From Kitasatospora indigofera (GTDB lineage: Bacteria > Actinomycetota > Actinomycetes > Streptomycetales > Streptomycetaceae), in contig NZ_BNBO01000027.1 of assembly GCF_014655955.1 (NCBI RefSeq), positions 54,608-118,607 of the forward strand: DNA of 64,000 bases, read 5' to 3'. How positions within the stretch are numbered: position 1 is the first letter of the stretch; each line of letters begins with the position of its first letter. Below are positions 24,758-33,952 of this stretch, piece by piece. The position numbers were made by a program, and so were the translations under genes. The notes under the pieces were generated by a model. It was not told the DNA's origin. It saw only the letters and a program-made list of their open reading frames with translations, and did not search any database.

Positions 24758-26428
24758 GTGGCGGAAGAAGACCCGTCGCAGCACGCACGGCACGCCTCGC
24801 AGGCCGGCAGCCCCGACGAGTCGGCCGCCGTGCCGCGACAACAGCCCCAGGTCCTCCCTGCGGACGGCGAAGAGCCGCAGCCGGTGGACGGTTCGCCGCC
24901 GCCCGGCGCCGGTGCCGCGGGCGCCCGCCACGGCGACGCCGCCGGGGAGGCCGGGCCGCCCGCTCCGCCGGGGCAGGACGGGCAGGAGGGCCGGGCGGGG
25001 CAGGACCGCGCAGCGGAGGCCGGGCCCGGACCCGACGAGGACGAACTCCCCGGCAGCCGTAACTTCCTGGTCCGCGGCGCCTCCGCCGCCGGGCTGCGGA
25101 CCGGCCGGGTGGTGCACGGCACCGGCCGGCGGATCCGGAAGGCCACCTCGGCCGAGGGCGCCGGCGAGTCCGGGCTCGCCAAGCTGATCGAGCTGCACGC
25201 GCTGAACTCCTTCGGCGACATGCTGATCACCATCGCGCTGGCCTCCACGATCTTCTTCTCGGTGCCCACCGGCGAGGCCCGCGGCCGGGTCGGGCTCTAC
25301 CTGCTGATCACCATGGCACCGTTCGCGCTGCTGGCCCCGGTGATCGGCCCGCTGCTGGACCGGCTGCCGCACGGCCGCCGGGCCGCGATGGCCACCTCGA
25401 TGCTGGCCCGCGCCGTGCTGGCCTGGACGATGGCGGGCACCGTGGTGGGCGGCGGCATCGCGCTGTACCCGGAGGCCCTCGGCGTCCTGGTGGCGTCCAA
25501 GGCGTACGGGGTGGTGCGCAGCGTCGTGGTGCCCCGGCTGCTGCCGAGCCGGCTGTCGCTGGTGAAGGCGAACTCCCGGGTCACCCTGGCCGGGCTGCTG
25601 GCCACCTTCGTCGGCGCGCCGATCGGCGCGGGGCTGCACCTGATCGGCCCCGGCTGGCCGCTGCGCGGCGCCTTCCTGGTCTTCGTGGTCGGCACCCTGA
25701 TGGCCTTCCACCTGCCGCACAAGGTGGACTCGGCGAAGGGCGAGCAGCGGGCCGTGCTGCACGCCGACGACCAGCCGCACGGCCACCTGCACCTGCACCC
25801 GCAGCCGCCGCCGAAGGCCCAGCCGAAGGCCAATCTGCGGACCGTCGGACCGTCGGTGATCCTCGCCCTGCGGGCGGTGGCCACGCTCCGCTGGCTGGTG
25901 GGCTTCCTGGTGATGTTCCTGGCCTTCCTGCTCCGGGACGACCCGATCGGCGGACTGCAGCCGACCGTCGCGCTGGGCCTGGTCGCGGTGGCGGCCGGCA
26001 CCGGCAACGCCCTCGGCTCGGTGCTCGGCTCCTGGCTGCGCACCCGGCGCTCGGAGACGATCGTCACCGCGATGCTGCTGGTGGCGACGCTGGCCGCCGG
26101 CGCGGCCGCGCTCTGGTACGGGGTGCTGACGGTGGTGGCGGTCGCCGCGGCGGCCGGGATGGCGGCCTCGCTGGGCAAGCTGGCCCTGGACGCGCTGATC
26201 CAGCGGGACGTCCCCGAGTCCGTCCGGACGTCGGCGTTCGCCCGTTCGGAGACCCTGCTGCAGCTGAGCTGGGTGGCGGGCGGCGCGCTGGGCATCACCA
26301 TGCCGCTGAACGGCGCGCTGGGCCTGTCGGTGGCGGCGGGGGTGGTCGGCCTGGTCCTGCTGTGGACGGTCCGGTCGCTGTTCCGGATCGGGCTGCGCCG
26401 CCGGCCCGCGACCGCCAAGGTGGCCTGA
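24758..26428 (+). CDS. MFS transporter with long disordered N-terminus
   Basis: The protein has 556 residues from GTG 24758 (AGGA eight bases upstream), or 559 if ATG 24749 is used. The first 110 residues are Gly/Pro/Gln-rich and probably disordered and cytoplasmic. Twelve hydrophobic segments follow from about residue 150. These include FGDMLITIALASTIFF, the loop PLLDRLPHGRRAAM (MFS D-R-x-G-R-R type motif), and a His-rich central loop near residue 350 (HGHLHLHPQ) that joins the two halves. Streptomycetes keep this gene near DUF3027 and mqnBD. The substrate is unknown. Confidence 0.87.
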   Translation: MAEEDPSQHARHASQAGSPDESAAVPRQQPQVLPADGEEPQPVDGSPPPGAGAAGARHGDAAGEAGPPAPPGQDGQEGRAGQDRAAEAGPGPDEDELPGSRNFLVRGASAAGLRTGRVVHGTGRRIRKATSAEGAGESGLAKLIELHALNSFGDMLITIALASTIFFSVPTGEARGRVGLYLLITMAPFALLAPVIGPLLDRLPHGRRAAMATSMLARAVLAWTMAGTVVGGGIALYPEALGVLVASKAYGVVRSVVVPRLLPSRLSLVKANSRVTLAGLLATFVGAPIGAGLHLIGPGWPLRGAFLVFVVGTLMAFHLPHKVDSAKGEQRAVLHADDQPHGHLHLHPQPPPKAQPKANLRTVGPSVILALRAVATLRWLVGFLVMFLAFLLRDDPIGGLQPTVALGLVAVAAGTGNALGSVLGSWLRTRRSETIVTAMLLVATLAAGAAALWYGVLTVVAVAAAAGMAASLGKLALDALIQRDVPESVRTSAFARSETLLQLSWVAGGALGITMPLNGALGLSVAAGVVGLVLLWTVRSLFRIGLRRRPATAKVA

Positions 26429-26603
26429 GCGGGCCCGCCGCGGCCACCCGGCCCGGGGCCGCCGCAACCGCGACCGCGGCCACCGCGCGCGGACCGGCCG
26501 GCGACCGCCCGGCAGGCCCCGGCCGGCCCGCGCGACGGCGGGACAACACGCGGTGGCCGACCCCGGCGTAGCGTGATCGGCAAAGCCCGGTAGCCTCTCT
26601 GCC

Positions 26604-27128
26604 ATGAGCCTCAGCACCCGTGTCATCGCCGCAGTCGGCGCCGTCGTCGTGATCGGCGCCGGCACGGTCGGCGGGTCCATCGCGTACGCGACCGGCCAGG
26701 ACCAGCCCAGTGACAAGCGCGTCACCGTGACCGTCGGCCGCTCCTCGCAGGAGATCGACCGCCCGTTCTGCGGCGGCACCGGTACCGCGATGACCGAGAA
26801 CGAGCAGGCGGACTGCCAGACCAAGGCCAAGGAGGCCCTGGCCGACGGCAAGATCCCGTCCTCCGACGTGGTCGCCAGCGACCGGATCGGCGTCGGCGTG
26901 ACCCCCCAGGTGGCCGACAAGGGCTGGTTCGCGTTCACCAACGGCGGCCAGCAGGGCCAGTTCAGCCTGGCGAACGCCAACAAGGGCCAGACCTGGTCCG
27001 GCTCGGTGCCCGCGTCGACCGCGCTCTCGGCGACCGGCAAGACCCTGCTCACCGTGGTCGAGTCGGACCCGAAGACCCAGGACATCTACGCGGTCTGGTA
27101 CTTCCAGCTGACGACCCAGGACGCCTGA
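26604..27128 (+). CDS. DUF2771-like secreted protein
   Basis: The protein has 174 residues. A membrane-anchoring or signal segment lies at residues 8-28 (VIAAVGAVVVIGAGTVGGS). After it comes an exported domain with two cysteines in PFCGGTGTAMTENEQADC, likely disulfide-bonded, and SDVVASDRIGVGVTPQVADKGW. The length and position between the MFS gene and mqnB fit DUF2771, of unknown function. A TAGCCT hexamer lies shortly before ATG 26604 with no ribosome-binding site, so it may be leaderless. Confidence 0.75.
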   Translation: MSLSTRVIAAVGAVVVIGAGTVGGSIAYATGQDQPSDKRVTVTVGRSSQEIDRPFCGGTGTAMTENEQADCQTKAKEALADGKIPSSDVVASDRIGVGVTPQVADKGWFAFTNGGQQGQFSLANANKGQTWSGSVPASTALSATGKTLLTVVESDPKTQDIYAVWYFQLTTQDA

Positions 27129-27139
27129 CCGCACCCGCG

Positions 27140-27907
27140 GTGACCACCCGAACGAGCGACACCGGGCAGCCGGGCCTCCCGCAGGCCCGGCTGCTCGTCG
27201 TGGTCGCGGTCGAGCCCGAGGCCGAGGCGGTGCTGCGCGGCCTGGGTGACGACGCCCGGCCGCCTTCGGTGCCGCTGCCCGGCGGCGTCCTGCACCGCGC
27301 GCGGCGGGCCGGTACCGGGATCGACGTGCTGGCCGCCGGGGTGGGGCCCGCCGCGGCCGCCGCCGGCGCCGCCACCGCCCTGGCGCTGCACCGCTACGAC
27401 CTGGTGGTCCCGGCCGGGATCGCCGGCGGCTTCGCCCCGTACGCCCCGGTCGGCTCGGTGGTGGTCGCGGACGCGATCGTCGCCGCCGACCTGGGCGCCG
27501 AGACGCCCGAGGGCTTCGCCGACGTCACCGCGCTGGGCTTCGGCACCGTCCGGCACACCCCGCCGCCGGCCGCCGTCCTGGCCACCGCCGGGGCGCTGCG
27601 GGCGGCCGGCCTGGCCGTCGCCACCGGCGCCGTGCTCACCGTCTCCACCGTCACCGGCAGCGCCGGCCGGGCCGCCGAGCTGGCCGCCCGGCACCCCGGC
27701 GCGGCCGCCGAGGCGATGGAGGGCTTCGGCGTGGCCGAGGCCGCCGCCCGGCACGGCCTGCCGGCGCTGGAGGTCCGTACCGTGTCCAACGCGGTGGGCC
27801 CGCGCGACCGCTCGGCCTGGCGGATCGGCGAGGCACTGGCCGCGCTGGCCGGGGCGTTCGCCGCCCTGCCGTACCCGGAGCTGCTCAAGGAGGTCCCCCG
27901 TGGCTGA
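27140..27907 (+). CDS. mqnB: Futalosine hydrolase MqnB
   Basis: This 255-residue nucleosidase of the PNP/UDP fold splits futalosine to dehypoxanthinyl futalosine and hypoxanthine in the futalosine route to menaquinone. Key segments: LLVVVAVEPEAEAVL at the start, VPAGIAGGFAPYAPVGSVVVAD (purine-binding glycine loop), the ribose-binding MEGFGVAEAAARHG with its Met-Glu pair, and VRTVSNAVGPRDRS. The GTG start has little upstream signal, but the frame begins just before the conserved region. The end overlaps mqnD by 8 bp, so the two are coupled. Confidence 0.93.
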   Translation: MTTRTSDTGQPGLPQARLLVVVAVEPEAEAVLRGLGDDARPPSVPLPGGVLHRARRAGTGIDVLAAGVGPAAAAAGAATALALHRYDLVVPAGIAGGFAPYAPVGSVVVADAIVAADLGAETPEGFADVTALGFGTVRHTPPPAAVLATAGALRAAGLAVATGAVLTVSTVTGSAGRAAELAARHPGAAAEAMEGFGVAEAAARHGLPALEVRTVSNAVGPRDRSAWRIGEALAALAGAFAALPYPELLKEVPRG

Positions 27908-28772
27908 GCCCCTGCGCATCGCCTACTCCCCCTGCCCGAACGACACCTTCGTCTTCCACGCCTGGGCGCACGGCCTGGTGCCCGGCGCCGACGCGCCCGA
28001 GGTGACCTTCGCGGACATCGACGTCACCAACGGCCTGGCCGCACGGAGCGGGCCCCGCGGGACGGAGGCCGGGGCAGAGCTCGACGTGCTGAAGATCAGC
28101 TACGGCGCGCTGCCCTGGGTGCTGGACGAGTACGCGCTGCTGCCCTGCGGCGGGGCGCTGGGGCGGGGCTGCGGCCCGCTGGTGCTCACCCGCCCGGACG
28201 CGCCGGACGACCTGAGCGGGAAGACCGTCGCGGTGCCGTCCGAGCGCTCCACCGCCTACCTGCTGTTCCGGATCTGGGCCGCCCGGGCGGTGCCGGGCGG
28301 CCTGGGCGAGGTGGTGGTGCTGCCGTTCGACGAGATCATGCCCGCCGTGCGGGACGGCCGGGTGGACGCCGGCCTGGTGATCCACGAGGCCCGCTTCACC
28401 TACCAGGAGTACGGCCTGCGCAAGCTCGCCGACATGGGCGAGGCCTGGGAGCAGGACACCGGCCTGCCGATCCCGCTCGGCGCGATCGTCGCCCGCCGCT
28501 CGCTCGGCGCGCAGCGGCTGCGGGAGATCGCGGAGACCGTCCGGGCGTCCGTCCGGCAGGCCTGGGCGGACCCGGCCGCCAGCCGCGGGTACGTGCTGGC
28601 GCACTCCCAGGAGATGGACCCGGCCGTCGCCGACCAGCACATCGGGCTGTACGTCAACGAGTTCACCGCGGACCTCGGCGAGGAGGGCTACGCCGCCGTG
28701 CGCGGCCTGCTCACCCGGGCCGCCGCCGAGGGACTCGTCCCCGCGCTCGGCCCGGGTGCGCTGGACTTCTGA
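27900..28772 (+). CDS. mqnD: 1,4-dihydroxy-6-naphthoate synthase MqnD
   Basis: The 290-residue protein releases 1,4-dihydroxy-6-naphthoate from cyclic dehypoxanthinyl futalosine. Family segments: RIAYSPCPNDTFVFHAW near residue 6, VLKISYGALPWVL, GCGPLVLTR, VPSERSTAYLLFR, and VDAGLVIHEARFTYQEYGL with the catalytic His. A short insert near residues 50-58 (SGPRGTEAG) lengthens the loop before VLKISYG compared with the form I recall. GTG 27900 has a strong AAGGAGG site inside mqnB. A bidirectional hairpin follows the stop. Confidence 0.93.
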   Translation: MAEPLRIAYSPCPNDTFVFHAWAHGLVPGADAPEVTFADIDVTNGLAARSGPRGTEAGAELDVLKISYGALPWVLDEYALLPCGGALGRGCGPLVLTRPDAPDDLSGKTVAVPSERSTAYLLFRIWAARAVPGGLGEVVVLPFDEIMPAVRDGRVDAGLVIHEARFTYQEYGLRKLADMGEAWEQDTGLPIPLGAIVARRSLGAQRLREIAETVRASVRQAWADPAASRGYVLAHSQEMDPAVADQHIGLYVNEFTADLGEEGYAAVRGLLTRAAAEGLVPALGPGALDF

Positions 28773-28773
28773 G

Positions 28774-28793
28774 CCCCGGCGCGGACGCCGGGG
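28774..28793. terminator. Bidirectional hairpin between mqnD and the cold-shock gene
   Basis: An 8-bp perfect stem (CCCCGGCG/CGCCGGGG) with a 4-nt loop starts one base past the mqnD stop. It also lies 18 bp past the stop of the convergent gene. Confidence 0.6.
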
Positions 28794-28810
28794 GTCGGGG
28801 TCGGCCGGGG

Positions 28811-29194
28811 TCAGACGTCGAACTGGTCGGCGACCGCCCGCAGCAGCGCGGCCAGCTTCTGGCCGGTCGGCTTCGCCGGGTAGCGGCCGTGCTGGAGGCC
28901 CGGGAGCACCGCGTCCAGGGTGGTGATGAGGTCCTGGACGATCGGCGCCATGTCGTCGGCGCTCTTGCGCTGGGCGGCGGCCACCGACGGCAGCGCCTCC
29001 AGCAGCGTCACGGACATCGCCTGGTCACCGCGGTGGCCGGCGACCACGCCGAACTCCACCCGCTGGCCCGGCTTGAGCACGGTGACACCGGTGGGCAGCG
29101 CCTTGGTGTGGACGAAGACCTCGCCGCCGTCGTCGCGCGACAGAAAGCCGTAGCCCTTCGTCTCGTTGAACCACTTGACCTGGCCGGTGGGCAT
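28811..29194 (-). CDS. Cold-shock protein with C-terminal helical extension
   Basis: The 127-residue protein has a cold-shock domain at residues 1-66 with RNP1 KGYGFLSRD and RNP2 VFVHTKAL. These are followed by about 60 helical residues (SVAAAQRKSADDMAPIVQDL, then KLAALLRAVADQFDV). The extended form beside mqnD is common in streptomycetes. The cold-shock domain binds single-stranded RNA or DNA, and the extension may mediate partner binding. ATG 29194 has GAGG about ten bases upstream. A 588-bp gap precedes it, part of which is probably a long leader. Confidence 0.92.
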   Translation of the reverse strand: MPTGQVKWFNETKGYGFLSRDDGGEVFVHTKALPTGVTVLKPGQRVEFGVVAGHRGDQAMSVTLLEALPSVAAAQRKSADDMAPIVQDLITTLDAVLPGLQHGRYPAKPTGQKLAALLRAVADQFDV

Positions 29195-29782
29195 CTCGAA
29201 CAGTCCTCGGTGTGGGTGTGAAGGACCCCGGCGCGCGGGGATCCCTGGATGGATGACGCTGGACGAACGGTCTGGGTGAGCGCTGCGGACGGCTCCGGGT
29301 GACGGCGGGCCGGGATCGGCCCGTACCGCGCGGCAACCCGCTTCCGGCGCCCCGCCGGAGCAGACTAACGGTCTGTCACGGCCTCGGGTCCGCGGCGTGG
29401 GCCCGTTCTCGTACCGCGGGCCCCGGCGCGAGTCTGGCGGACGGGGCCGGACCGGGCCCGGCCTGGCCGGACCGCGACATGGCGCTGTCCACTGGCTCAC
29501 ACCCCCGGCCGGAAAGCGGGACACACCTGACGCGCCCCGTGCAGTGGCTGCATACCCCCGCCCAGCAGCGATCAAAACTCCCAGCGCCCGTGAAACTGCG
29601 CAACGTGACGGGCCTCTCCCTCCGGCGTTCCCCGCCGTTCCCCCGTCGCTCCCCCGCCGTTCCCGGCCGGCCCGCCGTACCGGGCCGCCCTTCGCGGCGA
29701 CACCCCGGACGCCCCGCCCGGGACGCCCGGACCCTCTGCGACACTGGGGCCGTACGCCACGCCACGTCCGAGGAGCAGTCCA
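29195..29782. other. 588-bp divergent intergenic region
   Basis: No convincing gene is present. Most is GC-rich with CCGTTCCCCCGTCGCTCC-type low complexity near 29630-29690. A lower-GC window at about 29560-29615 carries a weak promoter-like pair on the minus strand (TTTTGA, 17 bp, TATGCA), which could drive the cold-shock gene with a leader of about 350 nt. Confidence 0.4.
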
Positions 29783-30019
29783 GTGAGCAGCCAGCGCGCC
29801 GACCGCAGCGACACGTACGTCCGGGCGGGCGCGATCGTCTTCGCGGTGGGGGCGGTCGCCACCCTGGTGACCTTCGTCCCGCTGTTCTTCCACCTGACGC
29901 CGCTGCCGACCGCCGCGTACTGGCTCAGCATGCTGATGCCGCTCGGCTTCCTGCTCGCCCTGGTGGGGATGCTCAGCTCGGCCCGCTCCCAGCGCCGCCG
30001 GGCCGCCGCGACCGACTGA
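29783..30019 (+). CDS. Small two-helix membrane protein
   Basis: The protein has 78 residues with two transmembrane helices: about 14-35 (AGAIVFAVGAVATLVTFVPL) and 45-65 (YWLSMLMPLGFLLALVGML). A basic tail follows (SARSQRRRAAATD). GTG 29783 has GAGGAG upstream. Conserved small membrane protein of unknown role. Confidence 0.8.
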   Translation: MSSQRADRSDTYVRAGAIVFAVGAVATLVTFVPLFFHLTPLPTAAYWLSMLMPLGFLLALVGMLSSARSQRRRAAATD

Positions 30020-30097
30020 CGGGGCCGCCGGCAGGCCTGCGGGCTCACGAGCCGGCGGGCCGGCCTCCCCGGCGGCCCTGCCGGGCGGTGCCGGCCG

Positions 30098-30784
30098 CTA
30101 CCGGGCGAGGTGCCCGGCCAGCCAGTCCGGGAACTCGGTGAGGTCCGCCAGCACCACGTCCGCGCCGGCCGCCAGCAGTTCCTCCGCGGTGTACGGGCCG
30201 GTGGCCACGCCGACCGCCACCGCCCCGGCCCGGATCGCGCCGCGGACGTCGCCCAGGTGGTCCCCGACGTACACGGTGGCGCCGTGCTCGCGCAGCGCGT
30301 CGCCCTTGCCCTCCGCCCAGAGGTCGCCGACCAGCACGTCGGCGTGCAGGGCCGCGTGCTCCAGGTGCAGCAGGGCGTTCGGCTCGTACTTCCCGGTGAT
30401 CACGGCCACCCGGCCGCCGGCCGCGCGGACCGCCTCGACCGCCGCGTGGGCGCCGGGCAGCGCCACCGTCGGGGCGAAGGCCAGCTCCCGGTACAGCTCC
30501 CGGTACCGGGCGGCGACCGCCGGCACCTCCGCCTCCGGGAACCAGTTGCGCAGCTCGTGGGTGAGCGGCGGGCCGAGCCGGGTGGTCACCAGGTCGCCGT
30601 CGACGTACGTGCCGGTCTCGGCCGACAGGGCCTGGTAGGTGGCCTTGATGCCGGGCCGGGTGTCCAGCAGCGTCATGTCGAGGTCGAAGCCGACGGTCAG
30701 CGGGCCGGCGGCGGCCGCTGCGGAGGCGGCGGGCGAGGTCACGACCGAGGGGGAGACCGCGGCTGCGGCGGGCGTCGAGGGCAT
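30098..30784 (-). CDS. HAD family hydrolase (phosphatase)
   Basis: The 228-residue protein has HAD motif I GFDLDMTLLDT near residue 33 with both aspartates, motif II/III candidates in VITGKYEPNALLHLE, and motif IV VYVGDHLGDVRGA. A cap domain sits between motif I and II (TRLGPPLTHELRNWFPE), as in phosphoglycolate phosphatase-like enzymes. The first 27 residues are Ala/Pro/Ser-rich and may be over-annotated, but the only later in-frame start candidates fall inside the domain. Substrate unknown. It is divergent from the siderophore importer. Confidence 0.85.
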   Translation of the reverse strand: MPSTPAAAAVSPSVVTSPAASAAAAAGPLTVGFDLDMTLLDTRPGIKATYQALSAETGTYVDGDLVTTRLGPPLTHELRNWFPEAEVPAVAARYRELYRELAFAPTVALPGAHAAVEAVRAAGGRVAVITGKYEPNALLHLEHAALHADVLVGDLWAEGKGDALREHGATVYVGDHLGDVRGAIRAGAVAVGVATGPYTAEELLAAGADVVLADLTEFPDWLAGHLAR

Positions 30785-30844
30785 GCCGCCAGGCTATGCC
30801 ACCCCTGGTCCGGGGCCTGGTCCGCCCCGTCGCCCACGCCGAAC

Positions 30845-30858
30845 TTAGCGTTGCCTAA
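30845..30858. promoter_or_regulatory. Probable iron box (IdeR/DmdR site)
   Basis: The sequence TTAGCGTTGCCTAA, flanked by C and G to give CTTAG-N6-CTAAG, matches 10 of 14 bases of the right part of the actinobacterial iron-box consensus. It lies 109 bp before the first importer gene, where iron repression is expected. Confidence 0.6.
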
Positions 30859-30966
30859 GCTGTTGGCGGTCCCTCTCCCCCGAGCCCCACGCCCGGGCGG
30901 GGCCACCCCGGCCGGTCGCCGGGGAAGCCCCTGGACGACGCCCCGGGGAGGAGCAGGAAGGGACCC

Positions 30967-31995
30967 ATGACCGACACCACCGCGCCCGGCAAGCTGCGCC
31001 TGCTGCGCCGGCGCATACTCTGGCTCGCCGCCGCGCTGGCCGTGCTGGCCGCCGCCGTACTGCTGAGCCTGACCGTCGGCAGCCGCGGCATCCCGCTCGG
31101 CGAGACCGTCGCCGCCCTGCTGCACGGCGGGGACACCACCAACGCCGTGGTCGTCCGCGAACTGCGGGTGCCGCGCACCGTGGTCGGCCTGGCGGTCGGC
31201 GCGGCGCTCGGGCCGGCCGGCACCGTGATGCAGGGCATCACCCGCAACCCGATCGCCGACCCCGGCATCCTCGGCGTCAGCCAGGGCGCGGCGGCCGGCG
31301 TGGTGGTCGCGATCTCCGCCTTCGGGGTGACCTCGCTCACCGGGTACGTCTGGTTCGGCTTCGCCGGCGCGGCGCTCGCCGCCGTCCTGGTGCACACCCT
31401 GGCCGGGCGCGGCCGGGGCGGCGCGACACCGGTCAAGCTGGCCCTGGCCGGGGCCGCGATGTCGGCGTTCATCGCCTCGCTCAACACCCTGGTGCTCACC
31501 ACCGACGCCGCCACCATGGACCAGTTCCGGTTCTGGCAGGTCGGATCGCTCTCCGGGCGGACCGCCGACGTCGCCTGGCAGCTGCTGCCGTTCCTGCTGG
31601 CCGGCCTGCTGCTGGTGTTCGCGGTCGCCCGCGGCCTGGACGCGCTGGCGCTCGGCGAGGACACCGCCAAGGGCCTCGGGGCCAGGACCGGACTGGTCCG
31701 CGCCACCGGCGCACTCGGCGCGACCGTGCTGACCGGCTCGGCGGTCGCCGCCGCCGGCCCGGTCGCCTTCGTCGGCCTGGCCGTCCCGCACGCGGCCCGC
31801 GCCCTGGTCGGCGCCGACCACCGCTGGGTGCTCACCCTCTCGGCCGTGCTCGGCCCCGCCCTGCTGCTGCTCGCGGACGCCCTCGGCCGGGTGCTCTTCC
31901 CGCCGTCCGAGGTGCCCGCCGGGGTGATGACCGCCCTGGTCGGCGTCCCCGTGCTGGTCGTGCTGGTCCGCCGTCGCACGGTGGTGGCCGCGTGA
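30967..31995 (+). CDS. FecCD-type ferric-siderophore ABC permease, first subunit
   Basis: The protein has 342 residues and about ten membrane helices. FecCD signatures are VVRELRVPRTVVGLAVGAAL, MQGITRNPIADPGILGVSQG and VAAAGPVAFVGLAVPHAARAL. It forms the transmembrane channel with the next gene product to import Fe(III)-siderophore from the binding lipoprotein. ATG 30967 has GGAAGGG upstream. The stop overlaps the second permease start as GTGA. Confidence 0.95.
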   Translation: MTDTTAPGKLRLLRRRILWLAAALAVLAAAVLLSLTVGSRGIPLGETVAALLHGGDTTNAVVVRELRVPRTVVGLAVGAALGPAGTVMQGITRNPIADPGILGVSQGAAAGVVVAISAFGVTSLTGYVWFGFAGAALAAVLVHTLAGRGRGGATPVKLALAGAAMSAFIASLNTLVLTTDAATMDQFRFWQVGSLSGRTADVAWQLLPFLLAGLLLVFAVARGLDALALGEDTAKGLGARTGLVRATGALGATVLTGSAVAAAGPVAFVGLAVPHAARALVGADHRWVLTLSAVLGPALLLLADALGRVLFPPSEVPAGVMTALVGVPVLVVLVRRRTVVAA

Positions 31996-33041
31996 GCGCC
32001 GCCACCGTGCCCGCCGGCTACCGCGTGCTGCGGGCCGGCCCCGCGTCCTTCCTGCTGCACCGGCGCTCGGCGCTGGCCGCGGCCGGACTGCTGCTGCTGC
32101 TCGCCGCCGCCGTGGTCGCCTCGCTCTGCCTGGGCGAGTCCACCGTGTCGCCGGCCGAGGTGCTCAAGGTCGTCACGGGCCGGCCCAGCCCGCACGAGCT
32201 GGTGGTCGGCGAGTTCCGGCTGCCCCGGGTGCAGGTCGGGCTGCTGGCCGGGCTCGCCCTCGGGCTGGCCGGCGCGCTGATCCAGACCGTCGCCCGCAAC
32301 CCGCTGGCCAGCCCGGACGTCGTCGGCGTCTCGCACGGGGCGGCGGCCCTGGTGGTCGGCCTGCTGGCCTACGCGGTGGTCGGCTCCACCGGCCAGGTGC
32401 CGTACGCGGCGGTCGGCGGCGGGCTGGTCGCCGGGCTGCTGGTCTACGCGCTGGCCTGGCGCGGCGGCCTGCACGCCCAGCGCTTCGTGCTGATCGGCAT
32501 CGGGATCAGCGTCGCGCTGTCCTCGCTGACCACCGTCTTCCTCACCAAGGGCGACGGCCTGCAGGCCCAGCAGGCGAAGGTCTGGATGACCGGCAGCCTG
32601 AACGGCGCCGGGGACGCCCAGTCCGGCTGGCTGTCCTGGGTGCTGCTGGCGGCCCTGCCGGTGGCGCTCTGGGCGGCCCGGGCCCAGCGCAGCATCTCCT
32701 TCGACGACGCCACCGCGGTGGGCCTCGGCCTGCGGCTGAACCGCACCCGGGCCGGCATGGCGCTGCTCGGCATCGTGCTGGCCTCCTGCGCGGCCGGCGC
32801 CTGCGGGCCGGTGGACTTCGTCGCGCTGATGGCCCCGCAGATCGCCGTCCGGCTGGCCCGGTCGGCGCAGATCCCGCTGCTCTGCTCCGCCCTCACCGGG
32901 GCGGTGGTGGTCGTGCTCGCCGACCTGCTGGCCCGCCGGACGCTGGCGCCCGTCGAACTGCCGGTCGGTGTGGTCACCGGCCTGGTCGGCGCCCCGTACC
33001 TGATGTGGCTGCTGCTCCGATCCCGCCGTGGAGGCTCCTGA
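31992..33041 (+). CDS. FecCD-type ferric-siderophore ABC permease, second subunit
   Basis: The protein has 349 residues and the same fold as its neighbour: VVGEFRLPRVQVGLLAGLAL, TVARNPLASPDVVGVSHGAA and GACGPVDFVALMAPQIAVRL. The two permeases form a heterodimer in this family. GTG 31992 is coupled to the first permease. The stop overlaps the ATPase start as TGATG. Confidence 0.95.
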   Translation: MSAATVPAGYRVLRAGPASFLLHRRSALAAAGLLLLLAAAVVASLCLGESTVSPAEVLKVVTGRPSPHELVVGEFRLPRVQVGLLAGLALGLAGALIQTVARNPLASPDVVGVSHGAAALVVGLLAYAVVGSTGQVPYAAVGGGLVAGLLVYALAWRGGLHAQRFVLIGIGISVALSSLTTVFLTKGDGLQAQQAKVWMTGSLNGAGDAQSGWLSWVLLAALPVALWAARAQRSISFDDATAVGLGLRLNRTRAGMALLGIVLASCAAGACGPVDFVALMAPQIAVRLARSAQIPLLCSALTGAVVVVLADLLARRTLAPVELPVGVVTGLVGAPYLMWLLLRSRRGGS

Positions 33042-33904
33042 TGACCGCGCCGAACACGCAGAACGCGCAGAGCGCGCGAGCCGCGCAGACCACGACCCCC
33101 GCCCACCGCCTGGAGGCCCGCGGGGTGACCCTCGCCTACGAGGCCCGGACGGTCGTCGAAGAGCTGGACCTCACCGTCCCCGACGGCCGGGTCACCGTCA
33201 TCGTCGGCCCGAACGCCTGTGGCAAGTCCACCCTGCTGCGGGCCCTCGGGCGGCTGCTGAAGCCGGCCGGCGGGGCCGTCCTGCTGGACGGCGCCGAGCT
33301 GGCCCGGATCCCCACCAAGCAGATCGCCCGGCGGATCGGCCTGCTGCCGCAGTCGCCGGTCGCCCCCGAGGGCATCTCGGTGGCCGACCTGGTCTCGCGC
33401 GGCCGCCAGCCGCACCAGAGCTGGTGGCAGCAGTGGTCGGCCGAGGACGAGGAGGCGGTCACCGAGGCGCTGCTGCGCACCTCCACCACCGAGCTGGCCG
33501 ACCGCAGCGTCGACGAGCTCTCCGGCGGGCAGCGCCAGCGGGCCTGGATCGCGATGGCCCTCGCCCAGGGCACCGACATCCTGCTGCTGGACGAGCCCAC
33601 CACCTTCCTGGACATCGCCCACCAGGTGGAGGTGCTGGACCTGGTCCGGCGGCTGAACGTGGAGAAGGGCCGGACGGTGGTCGCCGTGCTGCACGACCTC
33701 AACCAGGCCGCCCGGTACGCCGACCACCTGGTCGCGATGCGCGGCGGGCGGATCGTCGCGCAGGGTCCGCCGGCCGAGATCGTGACCGCCGGGCTGGTCC
33801 GTGAGGTGTTCGGCCTGGACTCGGTGGTCGTCCCGGACCCGGTCACCGGCACACCGCTGGTGGTACCGGGCGCGCCCTGGGCGGGAAAGACCCGAGCGAG
33901 CTGA
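33041..33904 (+). CDS. Ferric-siderophore ABC transporter ATPase
   Basis: The 287-residue protein carries Walker A GPNACGKST near residue 58, signature LSGGQRQR, Walker B ILLLDEPTTFLD and the switch His in AVLHDLNQA. It powers the two permeases from the cytoplasmic face. ATG 33041 has GGAGG eight bases upstream. The Thr/Gln/Ala-rich first 25 residues precede the domain and may be disordered. Confidence 0.95.
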   Translation: MTAPNTQNAQSARAAQTTTPAHRLEARGVTLAYEARTVVEELDLTVPDGRVTVIVGPNACGKSTLLRALGRLLKPAGGAVLLDGAELARIPTKQIARRIGLLPQSPVAPEGISVADLVSRGRQPHQSWWQQWSAEDEEAVTEALLRTSTTELADRSVDELSGGQRQRAWIAMALAQGTDILLLDEPTTFLDIAHQVEVLDLVRRLNVEKGRTVVAVLHDLNQAARYADHLVAMRGGRIVAQGPPAEIVTAGLVREVFGLDSVVVPDPVTGTPLVVPGAPWAGKTRAS

Positions 33905-33952
33905 CATTCCGGACATAATCGACGAACCGTCGACCGTGTCCGGGAGGTCCCG

